From: Mariniflexile sp. TRM1-10
GTDB taxonomy: Bacteria > Bacteroidota > Bacteroidia > Flavobacteriales > Flavobacteriaceae
Direction of reading: 5' to 3'
DNA: 64,000 nt
Assembly: GCF_003425985.1 (NCBI RefSeq)
Contig: NZ_CP022985.1
Span: forward strand, 1,029,501-1,093,500
The position numbers and the translations under genes are program-made. Positions 8,281 to 18,632 of the stretch are shown piece by piece. Every line of letters begins with the position of its first letter. Positions within the stretch are counted from its first letter, which is position 1. The notes under the pieces were generated by a model. That model had not been told where the DNA came from and did no database searches. It saw nothing but the letters and a program-made list of their open reading frames with translations.

Positions 8281-11200
8281 TTAAAACCCTACATTAATTC
8301 CTAATGAATATGTTCTTAACACCGGATAACTATTATACGATCCGTAGGGTGTTAAGCCATAATCTTTGTAAGGATTGAACAAAATGAATGGATTCATTGC
8401 CACCAAATTCAGCCTAAAGCTACTAACACCTACTTTTTCAGTTAAGTTTTTAGGTATTGAGTAACTTAAGTTTATATTTCTCATAACTAAACTAAAACTA
8501 CTTACTTGCCAAAACTTAGAACTTACAGTGTTTATTCCTCCTTCACTTTGACCTACATTATCATTAATAGATGACCCTGATAAGTTTGGAATGGTTCCAT
8601 TAGGATTTAATTCTGGATGAAACATATCGGCCCAAAAAGCAGGTCTATTTTCATAATTACTACCTATACCAGTTGTTCTAAAAGGTGTTTTAGCTGAACC
8701 AACTTCTCTGTAGCCACCCCAGTTAACACTTAACACCGTATTTAAACTAAATCCTTTATAACCAACTCTAAAGGTAGAAGCAAAACCTTGAGGTCCTTTT
8801 GCACGTTTCTTTAACTGTATTTGATCAAACTCATTAATAATTCCATCTTTTTCTGCAAATGTTCTTGTCTCAGGATCCCAAGCACCTCTTACATCTCTAT
8901 AATATAGCATCCCTGGTTTTAAATTAGCCGCAGCTACATTAAACACTTGAGTAATTCCTGTTTCAGCCAAATAGTTATCTATATCATCTTGTGTTCTAAA
9001 CATCCCTAAATAATCGTAACCCCAGGCACCTCTATCGGAAGGTCCAGGTTGGTTGGGTTGCCATGGGTACCAATAGTCCGGATTTGCAAAATTTCCTTCA
9101 ATAATATCATTATTATACCAACCTATATTTATATTAACCCCATAATTAAAATCCTCGCCAACATTATCATTCCATCCTAAGCCAATCTCTGTACCCCAAG
9201 TATCTCCTCTACCTGAATTAGAGGCAGCTGTTGCGCCACCTACAGAAAAAGGCACACCGGCATTCAAATTAACTAATAAATCTGTTCCTATATTGTAAAA
9301 AGTCTCGGCAGAGGCAGATAATCTATTGTCTAAAAACTTAGCTTCAAAACCAAAATTTGTTTTTAGCTCTCTACCCCATCTAACATCTCTATTTGCTTGT
9401 CCGCTATCTCTTAAACCATCTGATGCCGATAAGTTTCCTCCAAAAACGGCTCCTTCACCAGTACGAAAATCAAAATTTTGTCGCCATTGCCATGGTTTTA
9501 TATCATCCTTACCTAGAAACCCTACAGAACCTCTAAATTTTAAATAATCAAAAACATTTGATTTAAAAAAACTTTCTTTTGAAATAATCCAACCTCCTGA
9601 TATAGAGTAAAAATTACCCCAATAATTCTCTGGAGCAAATTTCGCAGAAGCATCCGATCTGAATAAAAACTCGCCATAATACCTACCATCATAATTATAA
9701 TTAAATCGACCAATATAGCCTAAATCGCCAGATTCTCCGCGTCTATTAAACGTGTGTTCAGAATCTAAATCACCTGTAGCTTGCCAAAGCATTCCATCGG
9801 ACCAATCTGGCACACCATATTTAATAATTCGCTCGGTATTAAACGTTCTTTCAGACCGCTCTATAGCAAACAAAGATGATATGCTGTGCTTTCCAAAATC
9901 ACGCTCATAAGTCGCTTGAAAACGTGATTGCTTGGTACTACCACTACTGTTATCAAGAAGCATTCTATCATTATTTATAACTTGATAAACACTAACTTCG
10001 CCTTTATCATCTCTTTTAAAATCGTTTGTTCCCAAAGGTCCTGAACCATTTTCATATACAATATAAGTTTGTCCAATAGTGGTTCTAAAATCGGCTCCGG
10101 TAAATTCATAAAGATTATATATACTTCCTTTTTGGTTTCCTCTACCACTTGTTTCCTGGCGTGCGTAATTAGCCTTTAACTTTAAACCTTTAATAAAAGG
10201 CACTTCATATTCTACATTTATATTAACGCTTACATTATTATCTGTATTTTCTGATAAATTTTTCAATCTCAATAACTCACCATAATGAAATCCAATAATT
10301 TCATCAGCACCATCTGCCCCATTCAATACAGCTGGAAAACCATTTACATACATAGGTAAAAAAGGAGTTCTATTTTGTAATTGTCTAAAATCATCTTCAG
10401 TACTTTGATTTCCAATAGAACTTGCAGTTCTACTCACATCTGTAAAATAACCTGAAACCTGAAAATCAGCACTAAATCCTTTAGCTAATTTCACATTGGA
10501 GCCAGCTCTGAATGACCACCTATCATAATCTAACGACCCTAAATTACCGTCCTGTGTATAATATGATAATCCTCCAAAATAAGTTGCGTCGTCACTACCT
10601 CCTGTTAAATTAAGATTATGCCTTTGAGTTCCTGATGACGTCCAATACTCATCTAAAGCATTGTATTTTAATGTTTTAAAAAAATCCAACTCTGCTGGCG
10701 AAAAGAAAGCAGAATTATTTGGTTCAGGATCTGTTGGATCATAAGAATCGCCAATACCATTGCTTGGATTTATACTATTCATAATGTTAAATGTTTTACC
10801 GTATTGATAAGCATTCATCATTTTTGTTCTGTATGTTTCATCAGAAACAGAAAAATTACCACTATAAGAAAATTTGGCAGGTCCTTTTCTTCCTCGCTTT
10901 GTAGTTACCAAAACCACACCTTGAGCAGCTCTAGAACCATAAATAGCTGCTGAAGCATCTTTTAAAAACGAAATACTTTCTACTTCGGAAGCATCTAAAT
11001 TATTAAACAATGTTGGGTCGCTATAACCTGTATTGGGATCTAATTGTATTACGCCATCTATAACATATAAAGGGTCTGTAGAAAGCGCATCTTTAGCTCT
11101 AATGTTATTGCCTCCTAACGGGTTACGAATAGTAATTTGAGCAGGTGCCCCTGGTCTTGACTCACCTCCAGTAATATTAACACCTAAAACACGTCCCACA

Positions 11201-11640
11201 AGTGCAGACGCTAAATTACCAACAGGAAGATCTTCAATCTCCGCAACATTAACGGTTGCAATAGAACCTGTAACCGCTTCTCTTTTTTGAGTCCCATAAC
11301 CTACCACCACGACTTCATCCAGTGATTCGGTATCTTCTTTTAATGATGCATTAATAACCGACTTCCCTTCTACAGGCATCTCAAGTGTTTTCATTCCTAT
11401 AAAAGAGAAAACTATGGTGCCTTTAGAATTTACAGTAAGGCTGTATTTACCATCAAAATCTGTAACAACACCGTTATTGGTGCCCTTCTCAATAACATTA
11501 ACACCTGGTATAGGCACTCCTGAAAAATCTACCACAGTACCAGTGACATTTTTTTTATTGCTTGCATCTTGCGCAAAACCAGTCATACTTATCAGACTGA
11601 AAATCAACAAAATGAACGTATTGGTAAACGTTTTTTTCAT
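8281..11640 (-). CDS. susC-like: SusC/RagA-family TonB-dependent glycan importer
   Basis: A 1119-residue outer-membrane protein. The signal peptide ends MTGFAQ. It has a carboxypeptidase-regulatory-like N domain (VTGTVVDFSGVPIPGVNVIEKGT..GVVTDFDGKYSLT), TonB box and plug start (LDEVVVVGYGTQKREAVTGSIATV), plug motif FLKDASAAIYGSRAAQGVVLVTTK, then a 22-strand barrel ending in aromatic-type GINVGF. No N-terminal STN or sigma-interaction extension is seen, so transcription is unlikely to be controlled by a trans-envelope anti-sigma route. The 174-bp upstream region holds a copy of the 61-bp promoter module and a TAATCGATTA palindrome. It imports oligosaccharides together with the downstream SusD. 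Confidence 0.95.
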   Translation of the reverse strand: MKKTFTNTFILLIFSLISMTGFAQDASNKKNVTGTVVDFSGVPIPGVNVIEKGTNNGVVTDFDGKYSLTVNSKGTIVFSFIGMKTLEMPVEGKSVINASLKEDTESLDEVVVVGYGTQKREAVTGSIATVNVAEIEDLPVGNLASALVGRVLGVNITGGESRPGAPAQITIRNPLGGNNIRAKDALSTDPLYVIDGVIQLDPNTGYSDPTLFNNLDASEVESISFLKDASAAIYGSRAAQGVVLVTTKRGRKGPAKFSYSGNFSVSDETYRTKMMNAYQYGKTFNIMNSINPSNGIGDSYDPTDPEPNNSAFFSPAELDFFKTLKYNALDEYWTSSGTQRHNLNLTGGSDDATYFGGLSYYTQDGNLGSLDYDRWSFRAGSNVKLAKGFSADFQVSGYFTDVSRTASSIGNQSTEDDFRQLQNRTPFLPMYVNGFPAVLNGADGADEIIGFHYGELLRLKNLSENTDNNVSVNINVEYEVPFIKGLKLKANYARQETSGRGNQKGSIYNLYEFTGADFRTTIGQTYIVYENGSGPLGTNDFKRDDKGEVSVYQVINNDRMLLDNSSGSTKQSRFQATYERDFGKHSISSLFAIERSERTFNTERIIKYGVPDWSDGMLWQATGDLDSEHTFNRRGESGDLGYIGRFNYNYDGRYYGEFLFRSDASAKFAPENYWGNFYSISGGWIISKESFFKSNVFDYLKFRGSVGFLGKDDIKPWQWRQNFDFRTGEGAVFGGNLSASDGLRDSGQANRDVRWGRELKTNFGFEAKFLDNRLSASAETFYNIGTDLLVNLNAGVPFSVGGATAASNSGRGDTWGTEIGLGWNDNVGEDFNYGVNINIGWYNNDIIEGNFANPDYWYPWQPNQPGPSDRGAWGYDYLGMFRTQDDIDNYLAETGITQVFNVAAANLKPGMLYYRDVRGAWDPETRTFAEKDGIINEFDQIQLKKRAKGPQGFASTFRVGYKGFSLNTVLSVNWGGYREVGSAKTPFRTTGIGSNYENRPAFWADMFHPELNPNGTIPNLSGSSINDNVGQSEGGINTVSSKFWQVSSFSLVMRNINLSYSIPKNLTEKVGVSSFRLNLVAMNPFILFNPYKDYGLTPYGSYNSYPVLRTYSLGINVGF

Positions 11641-11687
11641 ACTTATTTGTTTAGTTTAATAATTGTTTAGTTTATTATGTTAATTAA

Positions 11688-11697
11688 TAATCGATTA
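11688..11697. promoter_or_regulatory. Palindrome in susC leader, LacI-operator-like
   Basis: TAATCGATTA is a perfect 10-bp palindrome 48 bp before the susC start. An AATCGATT core is seen in LacI-type operators; no LacI gene is in the window, so its use is speculative. Confidence 0.35.
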
Positions 11698-11718
11698 CTC
11701 GATGATGGTAATTAAGTT

Positions 11719-11779
11719 GCTAATATTGCCAAATTAACAATAATTAAGTGTTATTTTTGTACGGCGACCAATTTTATAA
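11719..11779 (-). promoter_or_regulatory. 61-bp regulon module, copy D (susC)
   Basis: The minus strand reads TTATAAAATTGGTCGCCG, then 34 bp counted from the final CG, then AATATTAGC. TTGGTCGCCG lies at 11762-11771 and the AATATTAGC box at 11719-11727. A shared central AAAAAT and CA stand at the same offsets as in the other copies. The box is 78 bp from the susC start. This copy is the most divergent in the first box (GTCGCC instead of ACCATC). Confidence 0.7.
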
Positions 11780-11814
11780 ACACCTTTTTGATAAATACTG
11801 TTTTTATTTCATTT

Positions 11815-13833
11815 TTAATAAGGCATCCAAACCGTCATTTCTCCTTTCAATCTATTTCCCCAAGTAAAATAGGGCACTAATGTTACATCAACACTTGTTT
11901 TTGATGATGTCATCGGTTTATACAATTTATTATTCCAGTTTTCAGCTTCAACAAAGCCTTTTCCTGTTATTGCAATAATTTCCCTATTTTTTATAGATGA
12001 TTTTTTAGTGCTAAAATTAGAATTCACATCTAAAATAATGGTGTTTATATCTGCTTCTTTTGAAATATCTTCAGTTTCTATACAATATACAATAGGGCCT
12101 CTTTTTACAGCCACTTGGTTTTTGGTTTCTTCAACTAATGGGTTTGCTTGCATCAATTCAACAGGCATAGGAATATCTAATTCTATGATGTCTCCCTTTT
12201 TCCAATTATTTGCTAACTTCACATAAGTACCGGAAACTATTTCTTCAGAAAACATGTTTTGATTTATAGAAATTGATGTGTTTTTGCTCCAACCTGGTAT
12301 TCTTAAGAAAATAGGGTACATGCCTTTTGGTGCTTTTACAATTTTTAAAACAATTTTACCATCCCATGGATAATTGGTTTGTTGCTCGATTTCTATTTTC
12401 TCACCATTTAAAGTTAATGATTTTAAATGATTGCTGCCATATAAATTAACATACAGACCTTCTTTTGAAAGATTGTAAGCATAATTGCTCACCTGAGCCA
12501 ATGTACGCGTTACATTTGGCGCGCAACAGTTAGACCATGTAATGTACCCTTCACGCTCATGACCCCAACGTTGCTTAAATGGTAACTTTTCTGAAACATT
12601 TAAAGGGTTATTATAACAGAATTCTGTTCCTTCGATGCTTACTCCAGACAGCACACTGTTATATAGTGCCAACTCCATAACATCGGTATATTTGGCATCT
12701 CCTGTTAGCTGCAACATCCTCCAGTTCCATAAGACATTCCCAATGTTGGCGCAAGTTTCAGTATGTGCTGTGGCATTTGGTAATTGATAGGGTCTCCCAT
12801 AAGCCTGATGTATTTTTTGCACTTCGGTAGGGTCATAAGAGGTTCCGTCTGGTGACACACCATCATATAAAGCTCCACAAGCGCCTGTGATATACATTTT
12901 TCTGTAAACCACATCTTCCCATATAGATTTAAGATTTTCCATTAACTTTTCCTCACCTGTTTCGGCATATAAATCGGCAATACCAGCATATAAATAATTG
13001 GCTCTTACGGCATGCCCCATAGCTGTCGTTTGTTCTCTAAACGGGATTCTATCTTGGTTATCATCGGTTCCATCATTAGTAGTGCCTCTGATATCAATTA
13101 AATTATTAGCTAATTCTAAATAACGTGGATCTTTAAGCGTGCGGTACATTTCAACAATACCCATGTAATGCGACGGACAAATAGCATTTCGTGCCAATTC
13201 TGGTGATGCTTTCTTATAAAAATCATATAAAAAATTCGCAACACCTTTTGCAACTTCTAAAAAGCTGGTTTTACCTGTTGCTCTGTAATGAATACAGGCT
13301 GAAGTCATTAAATGTCCCATGTTATACTTCTCAAATCCTAATTGCTTTTTAAGCTCCTCTGGACCTAAAGTTCCCCAACGTTCTTCAATCAAAACAGGAG
13401 TATTAATATAACCGTCGGCTCTTTGAACTTTGGTAAACATGGCGATAGCTTCATCCATTTGTTTATCTAACTCAGGGTTTTTAGTAATGGCATAAGCCGC
13501 CGCCATCCCTTCCAATATTTTATAAAAATCGCCATCATGAAACGAAGGTCCCGCATGTTTCCCTTTCATTAATCCTGCAGCAATTTCAAAATTTGCATAA
13601 GCATGGGTTATGGAATCGTTATGATACAAATTCCACATATAGGGCAATGTGTTTTTGGTTTCTATATCAAATTGTTCTTTCCAGAATCCATTTGTCCATG
13701 CTACATCTTGTAAATCCAAGCTTTGTAATTTTGTATAGGGGCTGTCAGCATTTGCTACTAAGCCTTTATTTTGCCCAAAAACAAAACCTCCAGAAACCAA
13801 TATAGCAAGTACTAAAATTTTATTTTTTATCAT
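11815..13833 (-). CDS. GH127-type (DUF1680) beta-L-arabinofuranosidase-like hydrolase
   Basis: A 672-residue secreted protein with signal ending FVFGQ. The (alpha/alpha)6 barrel has AFANFEIAAGLMKG, a DGDFYKILEGMAAAYA segment and MYITGACGALYDG. The metal/nucleophile signatures are HTETCANIGNVLWNWRM (Glu ~359, Cys ~361) and SNCCAPN (Cys pair ~435-436). In characterised GH127 these Cys residues bind zinc and provide the cysteine nucleophile, so this copy looks catalytically intact. A C-terminal beta-sandwich ends at MTVWMPY. GH127 members release beta-L-arabinofuranose, and relatives act on rhamnogalacturonan II side chains including aceric acid; GH146 is an alternative. It lies 8 bp after the PL1 multidomain gene and is the last gene before the susC promoter. 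Confidence 0.9.
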   Translation of the reverse strand: MIKNKILVLAILVSGGFVFGQNKGLVANADSPYTKLQSLDLQDVAWTNGFWKEQFDIETKNTLPYMWNLYHNDSITHAYANFEIAAGLMKGKHAGPSFHDGDFYKILEGMAAAYAITKNPELDKQMDEAIAMFTKVQRADGYINTPVLIEERWGTLGPEELKKQLGFEKYNMGHLMTSACIHYRATGKTSFLEVAKGVANFLYDFYKKASPELARNAICPSHYMGIVEMYRTLKDPRYLELANNLIDIRGTTNDGTDDNQDRIPFREQTTAMGHAVRANYLYAGIADLYAETGEEKLMENLKSIWEDVVYRKMYITGACGALYDGVSPDGTSYDPTEVQKIHQAYGRPYQLPNATAHTETCANIGNVLWNWRMLQLTGDAKYTDVMELALYNSVLSGVSIEGTEFCYNNPLNVSEKLPFKQRWGHEREGYITWSNCCAPNVTRTLAQVSNYAYNLSKEGLYVNLYGSNHLKSLTLNGEKIEIEQQTNYPWDGKIVLKIVKAPKGMYPIFLRIPGWSKNTSISINQNMFSEEIVSGTYVKLANNWKKGDIIELDIPMPVELMQANPLVEETKNQVAVKRGPIVYCIETEDISKEADINTIILDVNSNFSTKKSSIKNREIIAITGKGFVEAENWNNKLYKPMTSSKTSVDVTLVPYFTWGNRLKGEMTVWMPY

Positions 13834-13841
13834 TTTGTAAG

Positions 13842-16292
13842 TTATTTAATGTATACGTTTATTGCGCGAGTCATGGTGTCTCCCTCGGCATCTTTTACAG
13901 TGATATTGAAAGACGCCAATCCTTTTTGAGTGGCTTTAAATTTGACCATTCCGTCTTTCATTGATACTTCTCCATTTTTTACTTCTGAAAAACCATAAAC
14001 TGGACTTTTCTCGTAACCTTTAAAATAGTTAACTATTGAAAATTCCAATGGTTCTTCTAAGGTAACAAAATAATGTGGTTGCCCCATCCAATGTAAATAT
14101 TCTTCTAATTGCGTGTAACCATTTTTATCTTGGTCGCTGTTAGCATCTGAAAAATCATTGGACGCCGATTGCACATTTAAACCATGTGCTTCTTCCCACC
14201 AATTTGGTAAACCATCATGATCGGTATCCCAATCCTTAGAACGGGTTTCATTGGCATATTTTGGAAATCCACCTGCATCTTCTTCAGTATCTATCATTCC
14301 TGGCAATCCGCTTTTACTTCCTTTAAATGTATAAGTTCCTTTTAATGTTTCATTAATAATACGGGTGTCATGTTTGTCCATTGCTGGTTGATTGGCTCCC
14401 ACATCGGACAATACATTCTTGTATGCTGCTATTGCTGTTTGTGTTTCCACGAAAGACTCAAAAAAAGGCTCATCTACAAAGGTTTCATAATCGACAATCT
14501 CATTATTCTTAGAACGTCTTCCTTTTTCCTGATTACTTTCATCAAAATGACCTGGCATTACATTTCCTTCAAAGAAATATCGCTGACTCCCTTTTCCAAC
14601 GCCTTCGTGGTCTGCTGTTAAAGCAAAAAAGATATCTGTTGATGCTCCAGGTTTATAATAATTATTCACAAAATTCACTTCATTGGCGCCACCGTCCGTT
14701 GTGCGATGTCCCCAATTATAAACCACATTGTTTCGAATATCCAAACGACCTGAGTAATAACCATCTCCATTTAATCCACCGCCCATACTCCAGTTCCGTC
14801 CGTAATTGTGCGCCAATAAATTGTGATGAAAACTTCCTATATCGCCACCAATAGTTGCTGCATAACCATGCATTTTTCCTGCTTCGTATTTATCGTGTCC
14901 CGCAACATTTAAGGCTTCGAAAATTAATGTTCGTTGTAACGTAATATTGTGTGCTCCACGTGAACTAAAGGACTCATCAATCGTCCAGCTGATAGAACAA
15001 TGGTCTATAATACTATGATCGGCTCCTGTAAGTCCCATCCCATCAAACGTAGTGCCAGAACCAATCCTAACTCTTAAAAATTGAACAATACCATCATCGC
15101 CCGTAAGACCAACAGGTGCTCTACTAATAGTGATACCATCACCTGGAGCCGTTTGTCCTGCTATGGTAATATAGGGTTGACTCACAACCAATCTTGATTT
15201 TAATTGGATATTCCCAGACACGTTAAACACAATGGTTCTTGGTCCAATATCTTGATTTACGGCATCACGCAAACTCCCTGGACCGTCATCATTTAAATTA
15301 GTAACTTCTACTACTTTTCCACCTCGACCTCCAATGGCAAAACGTCCGTAACCTTGGGCTCCTGGAAATGCCAATTGTGCTGGCCTGAACGACCACACAT
15401 TTCCTTCAGTAATTTCACCTTCAGCATCAACCGCATCGACACGCCAGTAATAGGTATTCATACTGTACAAATCGTTTACTTTAAACGCATTTTCTTTTAA
15501 TTCTCCTTGGTATTCTGAAGTCGTTTCATCAGCTTTTTTCACTGCTTCTTCATCTTCGCCAAAATATAAATGATGTGCTATCGTTCCTTTAGGTGATTGC
15601 CATTCTAAGCTTAAATCACCATCAACTGCCACATGTTCGTCTGCATTATTTGGTTGTGGTGTATGGGCTTGTTTTTTAATATCTGGTGTATCTATTTCAA
15701 AACCATTAATTATAAATTCTGGCATGAGGTCTTTTGAAGCTGTTTCAAATCTGATTACCACATCTTTTCCTTGTTCTGCATGAAACACAAAATATGCGGT
15801 TGCAGTTTCAATTTTTGAAAACGCCCTGTTACTAGGTGAAACGGTTTCTACAAGCGTATTGTTTACATAAATATTGATAGGCGAAAGCTGCTTGTCACCT
15901 AATTTATCGAACGTATTATGAAAAGTAAGTAATGAGTGTTTTCCTGGGTTTAGCCCACTGATACTAAATTCCAGCGTATTGTTTGCTTCCAAGCCGTCGC
16001 TAACCAATTGTGCATAGTATGGTGCACTCATCCCTAATTTAAACCATTTAGATGAAAATTGCCCCTTTAACGTCACTTTTATGTTTCCAAAAGACTTTTC
16101 ATCTTTGTCAGCTTCGTTTATAACCCACGATTGGTATAAAGGATCATGAACTTCAGACAATCTTCTTCCTGAGAAATCAAAATCTACTTTTACTATTTGC
16201 TTTTCTGTTTTGCTGTTGCTTTGACATTGTACATTTAATAATGCGAATGCTGCTAGTAACAAAGAACCCGAAATATGTTTTATAAGTCTCAT
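13842..16292 (-). CDS. Multidomain PL1 pectate-lyase-like lipoprotein
   Basis: An 816-residue lipoprotein (lipobox LNVQC). Domains in order: a malectin-like/CBM beta-sandwich at ~30-200 (VKVDFDFSGR..YQSWVI, LEFSISGLNPGKHSLLTFHNTF, VVIRFETAS); a fibronectin-III-like module at ~225-305 (LSLEWQSPKGTIAHHLYFGE..YYWRVDAVD); a PL1 beta-helix at ~310-680 (LAFPGAQGYGRFAIGGRGG, ITIAGQTAPGDGITIS, GRNWSMGG arginine segment, TDGGANEVNFVNNYYKPG); a calcium tail (DTDHDGLPNWWEEAHGLN..SDQDKNGYTQLEEYL); and a short C-terminal beta domain. The start ATG directly abuts the upstream TAA with no gap, suggesting translational coupling. It is distinct from the two shorter PL1 paralogues and is probably surface-anchored for the first attack on polymer. 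Confidence 0.85.
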   Translation of the reverse strand: MRLIKHISGSLLLAAFALLNVQCQSNSKTEKQIVKVDFDFSGRRLSEVHDPLYQSWVINEADKDEKSFGNIKVTLKGQFSSKWFKLGMSAPYYAQLVSDGLEANNTLEFSISGLNPGKHSLLTFHNTFDKLGDKQLSPINIYVNNTLVETVSPSNRAFSKIETATAYFVFHAEQGKDVVIRFETASKDLMPEFIINGFEIDTPDIKKQAHTPQPNNADEHVAVDGDLSLEWQSPKGTIAHHLYFGEDEEAVKKADETTSEYQGELKENAFKVNDLYSMNTYYWRVDAVDAEGEITEGNVWSFRPAQLAFPGAQGYGRFAIGGRGGKVVEVTNLNDDGPGSLRDAVNQDIGPRTIVFNVSGNIQLKSRLVVSQPYITIAGQTAPGDGITISRAPVGLTGDDGIVQFLRVRIGSGTTFDGMGLTGADHSIIDHCSISWTIDESFSSRGAHNITLQRTLIFEALNVAGHDKYEAGKMHGYAATIGGDIGSFHHNLLAHNYGRNWSMGGGLNGDGYYSGRLDIRNNVVYNWGHRTTDGGANEVNFVNNYYKPGASTDIFFALTADHEGVGKGSQRYFFEGNVMPGHFDESNQEKGRRSKNNEIVDYETFVDEPFFESFVETQTAIAAYKNVLSDVGANQPAMDKHDTRIINETLKGTYTFKGSKSGLPGMIDTEEDAGGFPKYANETRSKDWDTDHDGLPNWWEEAHGLNVQSASNDFSDANSDQDKNGYTQLEEYLHWMGQPHYFVTLEEPLEFSIVNYFKGYEKSPVYGFSEVKNGEVSMKDGMVKFKATQKGLASFNITVKDAEGDTMTRAINVYIK

Positions 16293-18614
16293 TTATTTTA
16301 AATTTATTTTTTCTTTTATGGTGTACTCTAATATGTTTTGAATGTCCTTCCTCCTAGATTGAGGAGTTACTTTTATGATATTTACTTTTCCATTTTCTAA
16401 CTTCGCTTCGACGGTGGTGTTTTGGGTGGCATGCAATTTAAAATGCACATTCCAGTCTTTTGGCCACGCAGGAAATAATACTATTTTACCATGAACTTCC
16501 TGTAACAGCATCTCTTGCATACCAATCATACCCGAACCACCCCAATTATGATCTGGCACCCAATCGAAACCTGGTCCCCAAAATGCGGGAAATCGTCTGC
16601 CTGAATTTGCCATTTTCATCAAACTGTATTTAGCAGCTTCGTTGGTTAAACCCAATCTAGCAGCCATAATATTATCTTGTTTCCAACCTACATGACTTCT
16701 AAATTTCAGTAAATCCTCATCTAGATAATACGTGTTTTGAGCCACTTCTAAATCGGGCAACCCTACGCCGTATAATTTCCACGGAAACACAGGGTACAAT
16801 TGGGCAGCTTCGGTATTGTTAATACGTTCCCAAGACTTTGCTGGAGCTAATACTTTTTTATCATTGATTTCCCTAAAATTTAATGGTGGAATTCGACTTT
16901 GGAAGTCCGTTAGATAAGCCACTTCTTCTTCAGTTAAGTCATTTTGCGATACTTTCAATAATTTTTCTGAAATCACTTTTAATGCTGAAATGGTACTATT
17001 GGCATTGTTTGCCATTTTATAAGTTTCGACCGCCGAACCGGGATACAGTACTAAATGCCCGTTGGCATCTAAAGCTTTTCTTCCTCTTTTTTTGGCTAAA
17101 TATTGGTAATGTTCATCAAAAAAACGAAGGCAACTTATTATAAACGGATTGTATTTTTTTACCTCAATATGGGCATATTCGTTTTGTTCCAACATCATCT
17201 TACAGAACTCGAACACCGTATCCCATTGGTATTCTAACCATGCATTGTATTGCATACCCGGATCATAATCTGCTGGTCGTTTCCATTCGTATTCAGCAGG
17301 ATTTGGCAATCCAAAATTTTCTAATTGCTCGGTAAAAGCTGCGCCATTATGATTCCAATAGACTTTGCTTCGGAGTTCGGCATTTTTTTGCAAAGTCAAA
17401 TAATAGTCAAGTTGTGATACCATCATATCAAAATCGCCACTTTTTAGCATCGGAAAATATACCAATCGCTGATTTTGTTGGGTCATGGTGCCACCTCCCC
17501 AATTTCTAAAATCTGGAGTAAAGGGCAACTCTGAATTGGTATAAACAGGATCGTAAGTAAACAATCCCCCATTAAATTTTGTGGGGTACTTTCCGTATGC
17601 ATTACAACCTAACATATACCTAAAAAGCTGGTAATTTTGACCCATTTGATAGACTGAATCTTTTTGTATTGAATGGCTCGTTTCAGTATAAATAAAACTA
17701 CGGTTCCAAAAGTTGTTCCACCATAAAACAGAAAGCTTATGATTTTTTTTGTAGTTGGAAATTTGGTCGTTTAAACCATCTTCCCAAATAGAAATACTAT
17801 GTGTTTGTTTTGTATGTAATGTTATTTGTAACGCGTGTTTTTTTGAATACTTTTCACTTACTAACTGGTAGCCTTTAAAATCGGTGTCTTGATAAACTCC
17901 AGAATAGGTTCCATTTGGTCTCATGCCTTTTCCCTTCATTGTACCACCAAATGTTAAATGCTTTAAAGGATTCATCATACTATCTTTAACCGATTCCATT
18001 TTTTGCTGCTTCACAGCCACATCAAACACGGTGTACTCTCGGTTTTTATGATAGAATTTTATAGCATCATTTTCAAAATTGATAGAATCTTGATACGTAA
18101 TAATTTCACCCTGTGGTGCCCATTTATAGGAATTTGCATTATTGGCTTTCCCTTTGACTTCGCGGTTTTTATAACGCCAACTTTCGTAAGACGCTTTCAT
18201 TTTTAAAGGAGTTTTGCTTTTTAAGTCTAAGTGGATTACGGGTTTAAAAACATCGACCCACAGTTTAATTTCAGTATTGTTTTGGGTGATTAAAACATAA
18301 CCGTCTTTTAATTTTAATTCTTGATGAAACTCCTTGTTATCTTTAAACGGATTGGGTTCTAACTCAACTTTTACACGCCCTAATTTCAACACTGTATTAT
18401 GTTCATCAAAAGTGCCACTGCGTGAAAAATAAAAATACAAATCGCCATTTTCAACCCAGACATTTAAGCCGATGTCGCCACCACCCAACGGCATGGATTC
18501 GGATGAGTTTTCACTTTGCGTGTTCCAAATTTGATTGTAATCTTCGAGTACAGGAATTTGCGCTTTCGCGGAAAGCATAAAAAACAAAAACATGTAACAT
18601 ACCGTGTACTTCAT
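16293..18614 (-). CDS. DUF5703-family six-hairpin glycosidase-like protein
   Basis: A 773-residue protein with signal MKYTVCYMFLFFMLSAKAQ. The N-terminal ~280 residues (YNQIWNTQSENSSESMPLGGGDIGLNVWVENGDLYFYFSRSGTFDE) match the DUF5703 beta-sandwich. The middle and C-terminal parts look like an (alpha/alpha)6 barrel (CNAYGKYPTKFNGGLFTYD, RNWGGGTMTQQNQRLVYFPML, YPGSAVETY, FPAFWGPGFDWVPDHNWGGSGMIGMQEMLLQ) and end in the beta-sandwich strand seen in GH95/GH65-like enzymes (KIVLFPAWPKDWNVHFKLHA). Likely a periplasmic exo-glycosidase; its substrate is unknown to me. It is 18 bp from the acetylesterase stop and abuts the PL1 gene downstream, so it belongs to the same operon. Confidence 0.75.
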   Translation of the reverse strand: MKYTVCYMFLFFMLSAKAQIPVLEDYNQIWNTQSENSSESMPLGGGDIGLNVWVENGDLYFYFSRSGTFDEHNTVLKLGRVKVELEPNPFKDNKEFHQELKLKDGYVLITQNNTEIKLWVDVFKPVIHLDLKSKTPLKMKASYESWRYKNREVKGKANNANSYKWAPQGEIITYQDSINFENDAIKFYHKNREYTVFDVAVKQQKMESVKDSMMNPLKHLTFGGTMKGKGMRPNGTYSGVYQDTDFKGYQLVSEKYSKKHALQITLHTKQTHSISIWEDGLNDQISNYKKNHKLSVLWWNNFWNRSFIYTETSHSIQKDSVYQMGQNYQLFRYMLGCNAYGKYPTKFNGGLFTYDPVYTNSELPFTPDFRNWGGGTMTQQNQRLVYFPMLKSGDFDMMVSQLDYYLTLQKNAELRSKVYWNHNGAAFTEQLENFGLPNPAEYEWKRPADYDPGMQYNAWLEYQWDTVFEFCKMMLEQNEYAHIEVKKYNPFIISCLRFFDEHYQYLAKKRGRKALDANGHLVLYPGSAVETYKMANNANSTISALKVISEKLLKVSQNDLTEEEVAYLTDFQSRIPPLNFREINDKKVLAPAKSWERINNTEAAQLYPVFPWKLYGVGLPDLEVAQNTYYLDEDLLKFRSHVGWKQDNIMAARLGLTNEAAKYSLMKMANSGRRFPAFWGPGFDWVPDHNWGGSGMIGMQEMLLQEVHGKIVLFPAWPKDWNVHFKLHATQNTTVEAKLENGKVNIIKVTPQSRRKDIQNILEYTIKEKINLK

Positions 18615-18632
18615 TTAAATAATATTCAAAAA

